Assembly: GCF_900129155.1 (NCBI RefSeq)
Contig: NZ_FQVF01000002.1
Coordinates: 186,001 to 250,000, forward strand
DNA: 64,000 nt
Source of the DNA: Marinomonas polaris DSM 16579
GTDB lineage: Bacteria; Pseudomonadota; Gammaproteobacteria; Pseudomonadales; Marinomonadaceae
Reading direction: 5' to 3'
Both the position numbers and the translations under genes were made by a program. The notes below the pieces were generated by a model. It was not told the origin of the DNA. It ran no database searches and saw only the letters and a program-made list of their open reading frames with translations. Shown piece by piece: positions 44,217-53,341 of the stretch (position 1 is its first letter; every line of letters begins with the position of its first letter).

Positions 44217-45095
44217 ATGAAAAACAATGAGCTAGCCATTAGCCTTGCCGATGTAATGGAGCTGATGCTCGATTCTGTTTGTGTTGTTGATCGCAATGGA
44301 AGTTTCGTTTTTGTTAGTGCGGCTTTTGAAAATATGTTTGGCTACGCGCCCCATGAAGTGATTGGCAAGCCTATGGTCGATATGGTGTATCCAGATGATA
44401 GGGAGAAAACCCTAGGTATCGCTGAGTCTGTTATCTGTGGGAAGGTTTTGCCGCGTTTTGAGAATCGTTGGGTACGCAAAGATGGCAAGGTGGTAAATGT
44501 GCTGTGGTCGGCTAGGTGGTCGGAAGAGCACCAGGTACGAATCGCGGTTGCTCATGACATTACCGAGCGCAAGGAAATAGAGGCCCAGCTGCTTTACGCT
44601 GCGGGTCATGATGATTTGACGGATTTACCGAATCGTACTTTGCTGTTAGATCGTTTGCAGGCGTCGCTAACATTGGCGGAGCGTGAGCAAGTCGGTTTAT
44701 CGGTTTTGTTTATTGATATTGATGGTTTTAAAGATATTAATGATGGCTATGGCCATGCAGTGGGCGATTTGTTGTTACAACAAATAGCTAAAAGGCTAGG
44801 TGCTTGTGTTCGTAAGTCAGACACTGTTGGACGTCTGGGCGGCGATGAGTTTTTAATTATTTTAAATAAAGTGAATAATACGGAAGGTGCCGCCTTGGTT
44901 GCTGAAAAAATCCGGGCTGCTTTATCTGAAGTTTTTGTTGTTGACGGCTCTACATTGTCTGTTTCTGCCAGCATTGGTATTGCCAGTTACCCTGAAAACG
45001 GTAAAGAGCCGTTGGATTTGGTGCAGTCCGCTGATCATGCTATGTACCAAGCAAAAAATAATGGTGGCGATAAGGTTATTTTGGCGGCTTCTTAG
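44217..45095 (+). CDS. PAS-GGDEF diguanylate cyclase
   Basis: The 292-residue protein has a PAS domain (about residues 10-125; VDRNGSFVFVSAAFENMFGY) and a GGDEF domain with HDDLTDLPNRTLL and the catalytic GGDEF in RLGGDEFLIIL. An RxxD inhibitory site (RKSD) lies just five residues before the GGDEF motif. Known: it makes cyclic di-GMP. No membrane helix is visible, so it is a cytosolic sensor. Confidence 0.95.
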   Translation: MKNNELAISLADVMELMLDSVCVVDRNGSFVFVSAAFENMFGYAPHEVIGKPMVDMVYPDDREKTLGIAESVICGKVLPRFENRWVRKDGKVVNVLWSARWSEEHQVRIAVAHDITERKEIEAQLLYAAGHDDLTDLPNRTLLLDRLQASLTLAEREQVGLSVLFIDIDGFKDINDGYGHAVGDLLLQQIAKRLGACVRKSDTVGRLGGDEFLIILNKVNNTEGAALVAEKIRAALSEVFVVDGSTLSVSASIGIASYPENGKEPLDLVQSADHAMYQAKNNGGDKVILAAS

Positions 45096-45370
45096 GGATT
45101 TTTAGTTTGGGTTATTGAGCCCTTCTTATCGAGAAGGTAATATCCTTGTCACGTCTCATCACTCTTCTGTCAGTCTATTTTCTGGTTCAAATTAGCAAAT
45201 ATACTGGAAATACACATTCTGTTTGATCCGTGGTTTACGATTTGCTTTCTTCGTGCTTGTTTCCGTTTTACTATCGGGGGATTGGGCGAGAAGCAAAGTC
45301 TAGAGTCCACATAATATCAGTGTCAATCACTGGTGTTGTTTGTAATCATTTAACTTTATAGGAAACAATA

Positions 45371-46369
45371 ATGGCGGCTTTTGGTAGCGTGTTTATGCCT
45401 AAGATGGCGTTGGCGACATTCGAAAATAATCAATGGAGTGATGCAAGTATTGTCGCATCGGACAGCATTCAGTTGCATCCTGGTGCCCACGTATTGCATT
45501 ACTCAAGTACTTGTTTTGAAGGTTTGAAGGCGTTTCGTCATGCTGATGGCAGTGTACATGTGTTTCGTATGGACCAAAATATTAAGCGTTTAGCTCAAAG
45601 TAGCCGTTTATTGTCTTTGCCTACAATTGATGAAGCGCAAGTTTCTAAAATGATTGTTGATGCTGTTGCTGAGTTTGCTACTGATGTGCCTGAGCCACCA
45701 GGGTCTATGTACATTCGCCCAACTCACATTGGTACGGAAGCGGCAGTGGGTAAAGCAGCTGCGCCAACAGCTACGTCTATGTTGTATGTTTTGTTGTCTC
45801 CTGTAGGTGATTATTTTACTGGCGGCGCTAAAGCACTTCGTCTTTTGTTGGATGAAACAGGTATGCGTTGCGCGCCTCATATGGGCATGATCAAAAGCGG
45901 TGGTAACTACGCGAGTGCTTTAGGTCCTATTTCTAGAGCGAAAGCAGAAGTGCAAGCAGACCAAATTTTGTTCTGCCCAAATGGCGACGTACAAGAAACT
46001 GGCGCGGCAAACTTCTTGTTGATCGATGGTAATGAAATCATTACTAAAGGCTTAGATTCTTCTTTCCTACATGGCGTGACTCGTTCTTCTATCCTAACGC
46101 TTGCTGCAGATTTGGGTATGACGGTAACTGAACGTGATTTGACGGTTGCGGAATTGCTAGAACGTGCCGCTAAGCCTGAAGTGGAAGCTGTTTTGTCTGG
46201 TACAGCGGCAGTATTAACGTCTGTTGGTACCTTTATCCATAATGATAAAGAGTACAAAGTAGGTACTGGTGAACCAGGTCCTATCGCGCTAAAACTTCGC
46301 CAAGCATTGAATGATATTCAGTGGGGTAAAGCGGAAGACAAGCACAATTGGCTAACCAAAGTTTGCTAA
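45371..46369 (+). CDS. ilvE: Branched-chain amino acid aminotransferase
   Basis: The 332-residue fold-type IV PLP aminotransferase has FEGLKAFRHADGSVHVFR, YIRPTHIGTEAAVG, the Schiff-base Lys region HMGMIKSGGNYASALG, and the ETGAANFLLIDGNEI motif. Known: it interconverts Val/Leu/Ile and their keto acids. TATAGGAAACA precedes the ATG. The 275 bp upstream hold no recognised leader peptide. Confidence 0.93.
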   Translation: MAAFGSVFMPKMALATFENNQWSDASIVASDSIQLHPGAHVLHYSSTCFEGLKAFRHADGSVHVFRMDQNIKRLAQSSRLLSLPTIDEAQVSKMIVDAVAEFATDVPEPPGSMYIRPTHIGTEAAVGKAAAPTATSMLYVLLSPVGDYFTGGAKALRLLLDETGMRCAPHMGMIKSGGNYASALGPISRAKAEVQADQILFCPNGDVQETGAANFLLIDGNEIITKGLDSSFLHGVTRSSILTLAADLGMTVTERDLTVAELLERAAKPEVEAVLSGTAAVLTSVGTFIHNDKEYKVGTGEPGPIALKLRQALNDIQWGKAEDKHNWLTKVC

Positions 46370-46393
46370 GTTAAAGCTGTTTTAAGCTGTAAA

Positions 46394-46430
46394 AAAAACG
46401 GGCTGACATGTTGAGTGTCAGCCCGTTTTT
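46394..46430. terminator. Bidirectional terminator between ilvE and the OMP gene
   Basis: AAAAACGGGCTGACA pairs perfectly with TGTCAGCCCGTTTTT. T/A runs lie on both sides, serving the convergent genes. Confidence 0.92.
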
Positions 46431-46448
46431 TATGGTGTTTGAATCGGT

Positions 46449-47000
46449 TTAGAAATTGAGTCTTAGTGACGCAAACATGGCGTTTAGGTCGTTGCCATTG
46501 GTTTCTGCGGTGTCGTAGTTAGCTGCCACGGAAAAGTTTGGCGTGACATAGTATCTAAGGGCAGCGGCAAAGCTGGTATCGGTTTGTGAGTAAACATCGT
46601 CGTGTTTAATTTTACCTTCTAACTCGACACGGTTTGATAAAGTGGTTCGTACCCCCAAAGAGATTCTAAAACCTGTTTCGTCGTTGTTACCATAGTCCGC
46701 TTTTATGTATTGCAGTATGCCGAATACATTGGACTGACCTCCAACTGGCGCATAGACACCTGCACCAATAGCCAATACATCGAGTTCGCCGTATTCTGTG
46801 CTTTCAAGTGCAACAAAAGGGCCTGCAGATGTTTCAACGGCGCCAGAAAGTGATGAATAGTCATCGGATGATGAAGATGAGTCTGGGTCAATTTTGCCAA
46901 ATCCGTAATCTATATAATCAAATGGACCTGCTTGAGCACCTGCTGATAAAGCACATGCTGTGGCTGTTAAGCTAGATAGTATTATGTTTTTCATGTTCAT
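46449..47000 (-). CDS. Putative outer-membrane beta-barrel protein
   Basis: The 183-residue protein has a signal peptide (residues about 1-24, SAGAQA cleavage) and alternating beta strands ending with an aromatic residue (MFASLRLNF). The pattern resembles small porin-like or YfaZ-type barrels. A Ser/Asp-rich stretch lies near residue 38. No closer family is named. Confidence 0.78.
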   Translation of the reverse strand: MNMKNIILSSLTATACALSAGAQAGPFDYIDYGFGKIDPDSSSSSDDYSSLSGAVETSAGPFVALESTEYGELDVLAIGAGVYAPVGGQSNVFGILQYIKADYGNNDETGFRISLGVRTTLSNRVELEGKIKHDDVYSQTDTSFAAALRYYVTPNFSVAANYDTAETNGNDLNAMFASLRLNF

Positions 47001-47192
47001 ATCCTTTGTTTTGATTTATGGGAAATCTGTCACATAAGGCGTTGGAACGATTCTTTCCCCCTTTAGTCTGCGGCGGGTGTAGAGATTAGTTTAGTGGAAC
47101 AGGGCGGTTTTTTTGTCAATCTGACGTATTTTACGGTAACTTTACGGTATTTGACGATATTGGTTTTTAGTTATGGGTGAAGGAAGTTGTCT

Positions 47193-47471
47193 ATGAAAGA
47201 TGTTTTGAGAAAGATCTGTTCTCCAGTATTGGGAATGTTCGAATCTGGCGAGGGGGATTTTGACTATAAGTCATCCCATCGAACGATATTGATCGTGTTG
47301 GGCTTACTTTGTTTTTTGATCGGATCTGTTTCTTTGGTGATGACGCTGATGACAGGTGAAGCGGCCGGTATTATACCTATCATGGTGTTTTTTCTAATGG
47401 GCTTAGTATGCGAAATTGTAGGCTTGTTAGGTAGTGATCGTGCAGTGGCAAGAATTTGGAAACGTAGCTAA
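47193..47471 (+). CDS. Small inner-membrane protein
   Basis: The protein has 92 residues, two hydrophobic helices (IVLGLLCFLIGSVSLVMTL and IIPIMVFFLMGLVCEIVGLL) and a basic C-terminus. No family is recognised. ATG 47193 has AAGGAAG upstream. A terminator follows, and a candidate CpxR-like site lies about 50 bp upstream. Confidence 0.75.
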   Translation: MKDVLRKICSPVLGMFESGEGDFDYKSSHRTILIVLGLLCFLIGSVSLVMTLMTGEAAGIIPIMVFFLMGLVCEIVGLLGSDRAVARIWKRS

Positions 47472-47501
47472 TTAGATCGTTTTATAGTGTGCAGAATACG
47501 A

Positions 47502-47532
47502 AAACAGCGACCCTAGCCTAGGGTCGCTGTTT
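47502..47532. terminator. Bidirectional terminator
   Basis: AAACAGCGACCCTA pairs with TAGGGTCGCTGTTT, between the small membrane protein gene and the Spy-like gene. Confidence 0.9.
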
Positions 47533-47556
47533 GTTGTCTGCTATCTGTAGTGATAG

Positions 47557-48057
47557 TTATTTACGATCTTTGCCGTGATGACGAGGCATGTCATCACAAT
47601 CTTCCATGCGCTCTTTTTGTAGCTCGATGAATTTAGTTTTTTGTTCTGGAGTTAAGATACTGAGCATTTTGTGCTGTTTGCTTAGCATGTCAACTTGACG
47701 CTTAACTTGTTTGTCTGACATTTCTTGTGCTAGTTCAGTAGCTTTAGCTGGATCAAATTTATCAGCCATCAGTAGGCTATTTACTTTATCGAAATGAGCC
47801 ATACGAGCTTTTTCGCCTTGCTCTTTTTTGTCATTGAAGCGCTCTTTCATTTCTTCTTTGTTAGCTTGACGAAGCGTTTTGAATTGCTCTTTCTGGCTGT
47901 CTGTTAGATTCAATTCTTTCATCATGCCTCGGTCTAGGCCTGGACGACATTCTTCCTGTGGGCCTTTGTGATCTTTCCCGCCAAATGCAAATGCGCTAGT
48001 GCTCAATACTAGTGGTAAAACAACAGAGGCTAGAATAAGTTTTTTTGCCATTTTCAT
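47557..48057 (-). CDS. Spy/CpxP-family periplasmic chaperone
   Basis: The 166-residue protein has a signal peptide (residues 1-24) and two LTxxQ-type repeats: LNLTDSQKEQFKTLRQ and LSILTPEQKTKFIELQ. Helices are rich in Lys/Glu. Known: Spy/CpxP proteins are periplasmic and are controlled by CpxR. It is divergent from cpxR, and a CpxR box lies between. Confidence 0.92.
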   Translation of the reverse strand: MKMAKKLILASVVLPLVLSTSAFAFGGKDHKGPQEECRPGLDRGMMKELNLTDSQKEQFKTLRQANKEEMKERFNDKKEQGEKARMAHFDKVNSLLMADKFDPAKATELAQEMSDKQVKRQVDMLSKQHKMLSILTPEQKTKFIELQKERMEDCDDMPRHHGKDRK

Positions 48058-48137
48058 ATTTTCTTCCTTATATACTTTAGGGGATCAGATTATTGATAAG
48101 TACTGCGTTCTGAACGCATGGGAGTAGAATAGAGGTT

Positions 48138-48178
48138 GTAAGGTAAAGTGGCGTATTAGCTAGGTAAAGTATCGTAAA
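48138..48178. promoter_or_regulatory. CpxR box between Spy-like gene and cpxR
   Basis: GTAAA-GTATC-GTAAA at 48164-48178 matches the CpxR consensus GTAAA-N5-GTAAA exactly. A second GTAAG-GTAAA lies at 48138-48147. This supports self-regulation and control of the divergent chaperone gene. Confidence 0.85.
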
Positions 48179-48274
48179 GGCTGCACCGCGCTTAGTATTT
48201 CGACGTAAAATGTTACCCATCAGCAAGAGTTTTATTCGCTAGCTACAGATTAATCCAAACCGTTTTAGGAACTA

Positions 48275-48964
48275 TTGATGCCACATATTTTAATAATCGA
48301 TGATGATGTTGAATTGAGTGATTTGCTCAAAGAAGTTTTATCTTTTGAGAATTGTGCTGTTTCTGCTGCCTATGATGGTGAAGCGGGTTTGGCAGCGATG
48401 GATGATAGTGTGGATTTGATATTGCTTGATGTCATGATGCCTAAGCTAAACGGTTTTGAAACTCTGAAGCAGTTGCGTGAAAAATGGGATGTGCCTGTTT
48501 TGATGTTAACGGCGAAAGGTGAAGAGATTGATCGTGTGGTTGGTCTTGAGCTAGGTGCTGATGATTATTTGCCAAAGCCATTTAGTGAGCGCGAGTTGTT
48601 GGCAAGAATTCGTGCCATTTTACGCAGGACTCAGGCAAGCAAAGGTCAGCAACAAAATGATTTTGTGACATATCGAGACATCAAACTTTATCCAGGTCGC
48701 CTTGAAGCGTATTGCAATGGTGATTTGTTGGATTTGACCAGTACTGAGTTTGCGCTTTTGCATTATTTTTTACTTCATCCCGGCAACGTTTTAACCAAAG
48801 AAGACCTAAGTTTAGATGTGTTAGGTAAACGTTTGGCGGCTTTTGATCGAGCGATTGATATGCATGTCTCGAATTTACGTAAAAAACTGCCAGACTGGCC
48901 GAATGGCAAGCCTCGTATTAAAACCTTGCGTGGACGCGGTTATTTGCTGGTGGAGGGCGACTGA
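48275..48964 (+). CDS. cpxR: Two-component response regulator CpxR
   Basis: The 229-residue OmpR-type regulator has a receiver domain (LIIDDDVELSDLL, phospho-Asp in LILLDVMMPKLNG) and a winged-helix DNA-binding domain with RAIDMHVSNLRKKL and RGRGYLLVE. Known: CpxR responds to envelope stress. The cpxA start overlaps the stop. Confidence 0.94.
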   Translation: MMPHILIIDDDVELSDLLKEVLSFENCAVSAAYDGEAGLAAMDDSVDLILLDVMMPKLNGFETLKQLREKWDVPVLMLTAKGEEIDRVVGLELGADDYLPKPFSERELLARIRAILRRTQASKGQQQNDFVTYRDIKLYPGRLEAYCNGDLLDLTSTEFALLHYFLLHPGNVLTKEDLSLDVLGKRLAAFDRAIDMHVSNLRKKLPDWPNGKPRIKTLRGRGYLLVEGD

Positions 48965-50352
48965 TGCGTTTACCAAAGATCACTAGTTTGTACGGTCGTA
49001 TTTTCGCTATTTTTTGGTTTACCATGTTTTTGGTGATTTTGGCTGTGTTGGCTTTGCCGCATTTTGATCCTCGTAAACCACGGAATATTCCTCCTCCTCA
49101 TTATGATCGGATGCTGCAAATACGTGACCAAGTTGAGCGGACTTTTGCTTCTGCTCCGGATTTAGCTCAGGTTCTACATAATCTAGAAGGTTGGTCTCGC
49201 CATGGACCAGACGATAATAAACTGCGCCTTTTTATTACTGACCTTGATGGTAATGTGATTACTACTGATCGCCGCCCTGATTTTAGTTATAAGGCATTGC
49301 GCAATTTTGTGACTTCTATTGATAACCCTCAGGAACCCCAGCAAAAACTGTACGGCAAGACGATGATTTCTGGTCCTCTTCCTATTCGGTTGGCCAAGAA
49401 CGATTATTTTCTTTATATCGGAACTCGCTGGAGTGAGCCTCCGCATTTTTTATTACAACTCTTTGATCATCCTTTTCGTTTGTTGTTGGCAGTAATGTTG
49501 GTTAGTACACCTTTATTATTGTGGTTGGCATGGGCGTTGAGTCAGCCTGCCCGTCGTCTTGAAAGAGCGGCGCAGCGTGTGTCACAAGGCGTGTTTGAAA
49601 TTGATCCTGAGCTTGAAAAAGGTACCTCAGAGTTTCGCCAAGCGGGCGCCAGTTTTAACCAAATGGTGACGGCCGTAAACTTGATGATTACTCGGCAACA
49701 GCGTTTGTTATCGGACATCTCTCATGAGCTACGCTCACCATTGACTCGCCTAAGAATGGCGCAAGCTTTGGCAAAACGAAAGTTAGGCGATAGTACGGAT
49801 TTAATGCGCATTGATACGGAAGCTCAACGTCTTGAGCAAATGATAGGCAAGTTGCTTGAATTGTCTAGCGTGCAAGTGGATAGTCATTTGAATCGAGAAA
49901 TTCAACCGCTATCGAGTCTTTTTGATGCTTTGTTAGCTGACAGTCAGTTTGAAGCTGAACACATGGGTAAGACTTTGCTTTTGTCGGCTGTCCCTAATCG
50001 AATGATTAACTGTCATCCTCAATTGTTAATGAGTGCTTTAGAAAACATTGTCCGTAATGCCATTCATTATGGTAAAAACCAAATTCAGGTTTCATTGGAC
50101 GTTGATTCAGATACGTTATCTATCCGAGTGGAAGACGATGGTGATGGTGTGCCTGAGGATGAGTTTGATTCTATTTTTAGGCCTTTTTATCGGGTTTCAA
50201 CAGCACGTGATCGCCACAGTGGCGGCGCAGGGTTGGGTTTAGCTATCGCCGAAAATGCGGTTCGTCAACATAATGGTATGATCAGAGCTGCTCGAAGTGA
50301 ACTGGGCGGGTTGCTGGTGGAAGTGACTTTGCCGCTGCAAGAAGAACCATAG
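48964..50352 (+). CDS. cpxA: Sensor histidine kinase CpxA
   Basis: The 462-residue sensor has two membrane helices, a periplasmic domain with the CpxA-like PHFDPRKPRNI segment, HAMP, the H box LLSDISHELRSPLTRLRMA and ATPase motifs (VRNAIHYG, VEDDGDGVPE, GGAGLGLAI). It is translationally coupled to cpxR. Known: CpxA senses misfolded envelope proteins. Confidence 0.94.
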   Translation: MRLPKITSLYGRIFAIFWFTMFLVILAVLALPHFDPRKPRNIPPPHYDRMLQIRDQVERTFASAPDLAQVLHNLEGWSRHGPDDNKLRLFITDLDGNVITTDRRPDFSYKALRNFVTSIDNPQEPQQKLYGKTMISGPLPIRLAKNDYFLYIGTRWSEPPHFLLQLFDHPFRLLLAVMLVSTPLLLWLAWALSQPARRLERAAQRVSQGVFEIDPELEKGTSEFRQAGASFNQMVTAVNLMITRQQRLLSDISHELRSPLTRLRMAQALAKRKLGDSTDLMRIDTEAQRLEQMIGKLLELSSVQVDSHLNREIQPLSSLFDALLADSQFEAEHMGKTLLLSAVPNRMINCHPQLLMSALENIVRNAIHYGKNQIQVSLDVDSDTLSIRVEDDGDGVPEDEFDSIFRPFYRVSTARDRHSGGAGLGLAIAENAVRQHNGMIRAARSELGGLLVEVTLPLQEEP

Positions 50353-50413
50353 TGCTTCTTTAATTTTTTTTTAGGAAAGTATTATCTTTGTTTTTACGAA
50401 AGCATTAGTAGAC

Positions 50414-50478
50414 AAAGCGATTAATTCAGCTCATATTAGAACCTCATCGTTCTTATTATGCATTCGGTTAATCGCTTT
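50414..50478. other. Long two-level stem-loop downstream of cpxA
   Basis: AAAGCGATTAA (50414-50424) pairs with TTAATCGCTTT (50468-50478). An inner stem AGAAC / GTTCT lies inside. No T-run follows, so the element may be a structured RNA or operator rather than a plain terminator. The rest of the 300-bp gap (50353-50652) shows nothing else. Confidence 0.5.
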
Positions 50479-50652
50479 CCCTAAAAGTACTGAGTAACGC
50501 AGAGAGTATTTCTCTCTCGCACCTTGCCTTTTTTATACTTTATTTGAATAAGAAATTTGCTAATAAGCGCCTGGTCTATTTGTTTAGACTCGTTTTTAAA
50601 AACAAGAAAAGAGAGAAGCCTTGTCGTTTTTCTCTAAAACCATAGGTAATAC

Positions 50653-50874
50653 ATGATAAATACAGCCAAAGAATTTGTACTACAGCGAATTTGCATCTTT
50701 GCAAGCCAGACATTCGACCCTAACTCCGACTCGCAAGTGGTTGGATTATTAAAAAGTAAATTCAATATCCGTTTACCGCAGAGACGTTCTATTAATGAGT
50801 CTTTATCTTCTTCCGTTAGCGATCATGAAATTATCTCTTTGATTCTAAAGTACCGTTCAATGACAGAATCTTAA
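50653..50874 (+). CDS. Small hypothetical protein
   Basis: The 73-residue product has no recognised family. It is polar, with a Ser-rich patch (NESLSSSVSDHE). TAGGTAATAC precedes the ATG. The frame is open in a region with no other gene, but its reality rests on weak evidence. Confidence 0.45.
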   Translation: MINTAKEFVLQRICIFASQTFDPNSDSQVVGLLKSKFNIRLPQRRSINESLSSSVSDHEIISLILKYRSMTES

Positions 50875-50895
50875 GTTCAAACCGTTAAGTCTTCT

Positions 50896-51639
50896 TTATT
50901 TTTTGACACACAAAAAGATTGCGTTACCAGATAGCTTCTCCCAAGGTATGATTTTGTCGTGCTCGTGTTCAAAAACATGAACGTCAAAATATGGCATTAA
51001 TAGCGCTTGTAGTTCATTAAAGCTTAGTGCCACCATAGGGTGCTCGTCTGTCCAGAGCTGAGTGTGTTGCGCACTTGTTTTTTCAATGCTCAGCTTTAGT
51101 GTTTGCTTTTCTCCCTCACCACAGTAATACCAAGAAGAACCAAACGAAAACTCGCTGTTATCGTGCATCACACTGTGCTTGGCAGATAGGGTATTATCTA
51201 TATGGTTTTTATCGACCGAATTGAAGCAAAAAACACCGCCAGTATTGAGAGCTTTGTGCACGCTTTGAATGCAACTTGTTAGGTTTTTAATATCGCCACT
51301 GTAATGGACTGAGTATAAAAAACAGGTGATCAAGTCATAAGGCTCAGCTGCATCAAATGCACACATATTACCTAATTCGAAGTAAGCGTTAGGGCATCGT
51401 TGTTGTGCTATATCCAGCATTGGTTGATTGATATCCAAGCCGCTTGATTGATAGCCTTCTTGGCTAAGATAGCTGATATGTGGACCAGTACCACAAGCCA
51501 AATCTAAATGCTGTTTCCCGCCATTGCCGAAAATCTGATGAAGTCTATGCGCGCTGTTGCTTTGGGCTTGATAATTAATATCGGCACACATTAGATCGTA
51601 ATAGCCGGATAAGTCCGTATAGAGCGCGTTGTCAGACAT
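50896..51639 (-). CDS. Class I SAM-dependent methyltransferase
   Basis: The 247-residue protein has HLDLACGTGPHISYLSQEG (motif I, E/DxGxGxG type) and SGLDINQPMLDIAQQR. The start is ATG 51639; in-frame codons further upstream overlap the terminator at 51708. Substrate unknown. Confidence 0.88.
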   Translation of the reverse strand: MSDNALYTDLSGYYDLMCADINYQAQSNSAHRLHQIFGNGGKQHLDLACGTGPHISYLSQEGYQSSGLDINQPMLDIAQQRCPNAYFELGNMCAFDAAEPYDLITCFLYSVHYSGDIKNLTSCIQSVHKALNTGGVFCFNSVDKNHIDNTLSAKHSVMHDNSEFSFGSSWYYCGEGEKQTLKLSIEKTSAQHTQLWTDEHPMVALSFNELQALLMPYFDVHVFEHEHDKIIPWEKLSGNAIFLCVKK

Positions 51640-51707
51640 GTTTTCTTCACTTGGAGGGGATAAAATTTGATGGCGAATAATATAGTAGATCGCACTTTTT
51701 GCGAAGC

Positions 51708-51748
51708 AAAAAAACAGGAACAAAGAGCGACTTTGTTCCTGTTTTTTT
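51708..51748 (-). terminator. Intrinsic terminator of the NCS2 permease gene
   Basis: AAAACAGGAACAAAG pairs with CTTTGTTCCTGTTTT, followed on both sides by A/T-runs. Confidence 0.9.
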
Positions 51749-51769
51749 ATTGGAGTTTCGTTATCTTAA

Positions 51770-53062
51770 TTAGACAAAGATAAAGAATTTAGCGATAAAT
51801 AAGGCAGCTAAAAGGTATACCGCAATGCCTACTTGCTTGCCTTGACCTGATAATAGCTTGATCACAGCGTAGCTGATGAAGGACAAAGCAATACCATCTG
51901 CGATTGAGTAGGTTAGTGGCATGGTGAAAGCCGCAATCAGGACTGGTGCCGCTTCGGTAATATCATCCCAATCTACATGCGCTAGGCTGCTTGTCATTAA
52001 TACAGCAACGTACATTAACGCGCCAGCTGTTGCATAAGCAGGGATAGATCCAGCCAATGGCGCAAAGAACAGGCTTAGTAAAAATAATAACGCAACAACT
52101 ACGGCTGTTAAGCCAGTACGTCCACCAGCGGCAACGCCTGAAGCGCTTTCGATATAACTTGTTGTAGAAGATGTGCCTAGTGCAGCACCAACCACAGTAG
52201 CGCTAGAGTCTGCTAACAAGGCTTTTTTAAGACGCGGCAGTTTGCCTTCTTTATCTAATAAGCCACCACGTTGGCCAACGCCAATTAACGTGCCTGATGT
52301 ATCAAATAAATCAACAAAGAAAAATGCGAAAATAACGCTTAGCATACTGATTTGGAAAGCACCTTCTATGTCCATTGCTAAGAAAGTAGGCGCAACGGAA
52401 GGAGGCATAGAAACTAATCCGCCGAATTCATTTTGACCAAATAGAATCGACAAAACCGTCACAAAAAGTATGCCGATCATTACTGCGCCTGTGATATTCA
52501 AATACGCCAAAGCACAGATAACAAAAAAGCCAAGCAAGCCATAAATCGCAGATGGCGAAGATAGGTCGCCTAAGGACACCATTGTCGCTGGATTTTTTAC
52601 AATAATGCCTGAGTTTTGCAGTGCAATCATGGCTAAGAAAAGACCGATACCTGCCGCAATCCCCAGCTTCAATGAAGACGGAATGGCATTAATAACCCAT
52701 TCACGAATTCGAAAAATACTGATGAAAATGAAAAGAATACCGGATAAGAAAACAGCGCCAAGTGCTTGCTCCCATGTGTAGCCCATGCCTAAGACTACAC
52801 CGTAGGTAAAAAAGGCGTTTAATCCCATGCCCGGTGCTAAAGCGATTGGGTAGTTTGCATACAGACCCATAATCAAGCAACCAATTGCAGCTGCAAGACA
52901 GGTTGCTACAAATACAGCACCTTGATCCATTCCTGCTTGAGCAAGAATAGAAGGGTTAACGAAAATGATGTAAGCCATCGTCAAGAAGGTGGTAATACCT
53001 CCGATAACTTCATTACGTACTGTGGTGTTGTGCGCTTTAAGTTGAAAATAACGTTCGAGCAT
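51770..53062 (-). CDS. NCS2-family purine permease (AzgA-like)
   Basis: The 430-residue permease with about 12 hydrophobic segments starts FQLKAHNTTVRNEVIGGITTF, then YPIALAPGMGLNAFF and FVDLFDTSGTLIGV, all typical of the AzgA-like branch (adenine/guanine/hypoxanthine). Upstream, an imperfect inverted repeat at 53161-53178 (ACTGATC / GGTCAGT) may be an operator. No purine riboswitch was recognised. Confidence 0.92.
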   Translation of the reverse strand: MLERYFQLKAHNTTVRNEVIGGITTFLTMAYIIFVNPSILAQAGMDQGAVFVATCLAAAIGCLIMGLYANYPIALAPGMGLNAFFTYGVVLGMGYTWEQALGAVFLSGILFIFISIFRIREWVINAIPSSLKLGIAAGIGLFLAMIALQNSGIIVKNPATMVSLGDLSSPSAIYGLLGFFVICALAYLNITGAVMIGILFVTVLSILFGQNEFGGLVSMPPSVAPTFLAMDIEGAFQISMLSVIFAFFFVDLFDTSGTLIGVGQRGGLLDKEGKLPRLKKALLADSSATVVGAALGTSSTTSYIESASGVAAGGRTGLTAVVVALLFLLSLFFAPLAGSIPAYATAGALMYVAVLMTSSLAHVDWDDITEAAPVLIAAFTMPLTYSIADGIALSFISYAVIKLLSGQGKQVGIAVYLLAALFIAKFFIFV

Positions 53063-53160
53063 GAGGGGGACCTTTTGCTAGTAGACGACGGCGATTATTT
53101 TATTGAGAGATTACTTATGCAGATTTGCTCTCAATAAAATATGCCGAGACAAGTTTAGTA

Positions 53161-53178
53161 ACTGATCATTTGGTCAGT
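53161..53178. promoter_or_regulatory. Candidate operator upstream of the purine permease
   Basis: ACTGATC and GGTCAGT form a 7-bp inverted repeat with one G-T mismatch, about 100 bp upstream of the permease start. The regulator is unknown. Confidence 0.35.
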
Positions 53179-53264
53179 AAATAATTTCGGCGGCAAGTAT
53201 AAAAAATTCGAGATGGTTTGGGGAGATAAATTGTAAGAAATAATCGATGGAATGGGGATAAATA

Positions 53265-53295
53265 GTAAAAACTCACTAGTTGTGTGAGTTTTTAC
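53265..53295 (-). terminator. Hairpin terminator after the TraB/GumN gene
   Basis: GTAAAAACTCAC pairs perfectly with GTGAGTTTTTAC across a 7-nt loop, 47 nt after the stop. Confidence 0.8.
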
Positions 53296-53341
53296 TGTTT
53301 ATCCTGTGTTTTCTGACCGTTAAAAGACAGTTAGCGGGTAT

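Noticed and set aside
53063..53264. Purine riboswitch upstream of the NCS2 permease
   Set aside because: The conserved purine-riboswitch core and loop sequences were not seen; only a short inverted repeat is present.
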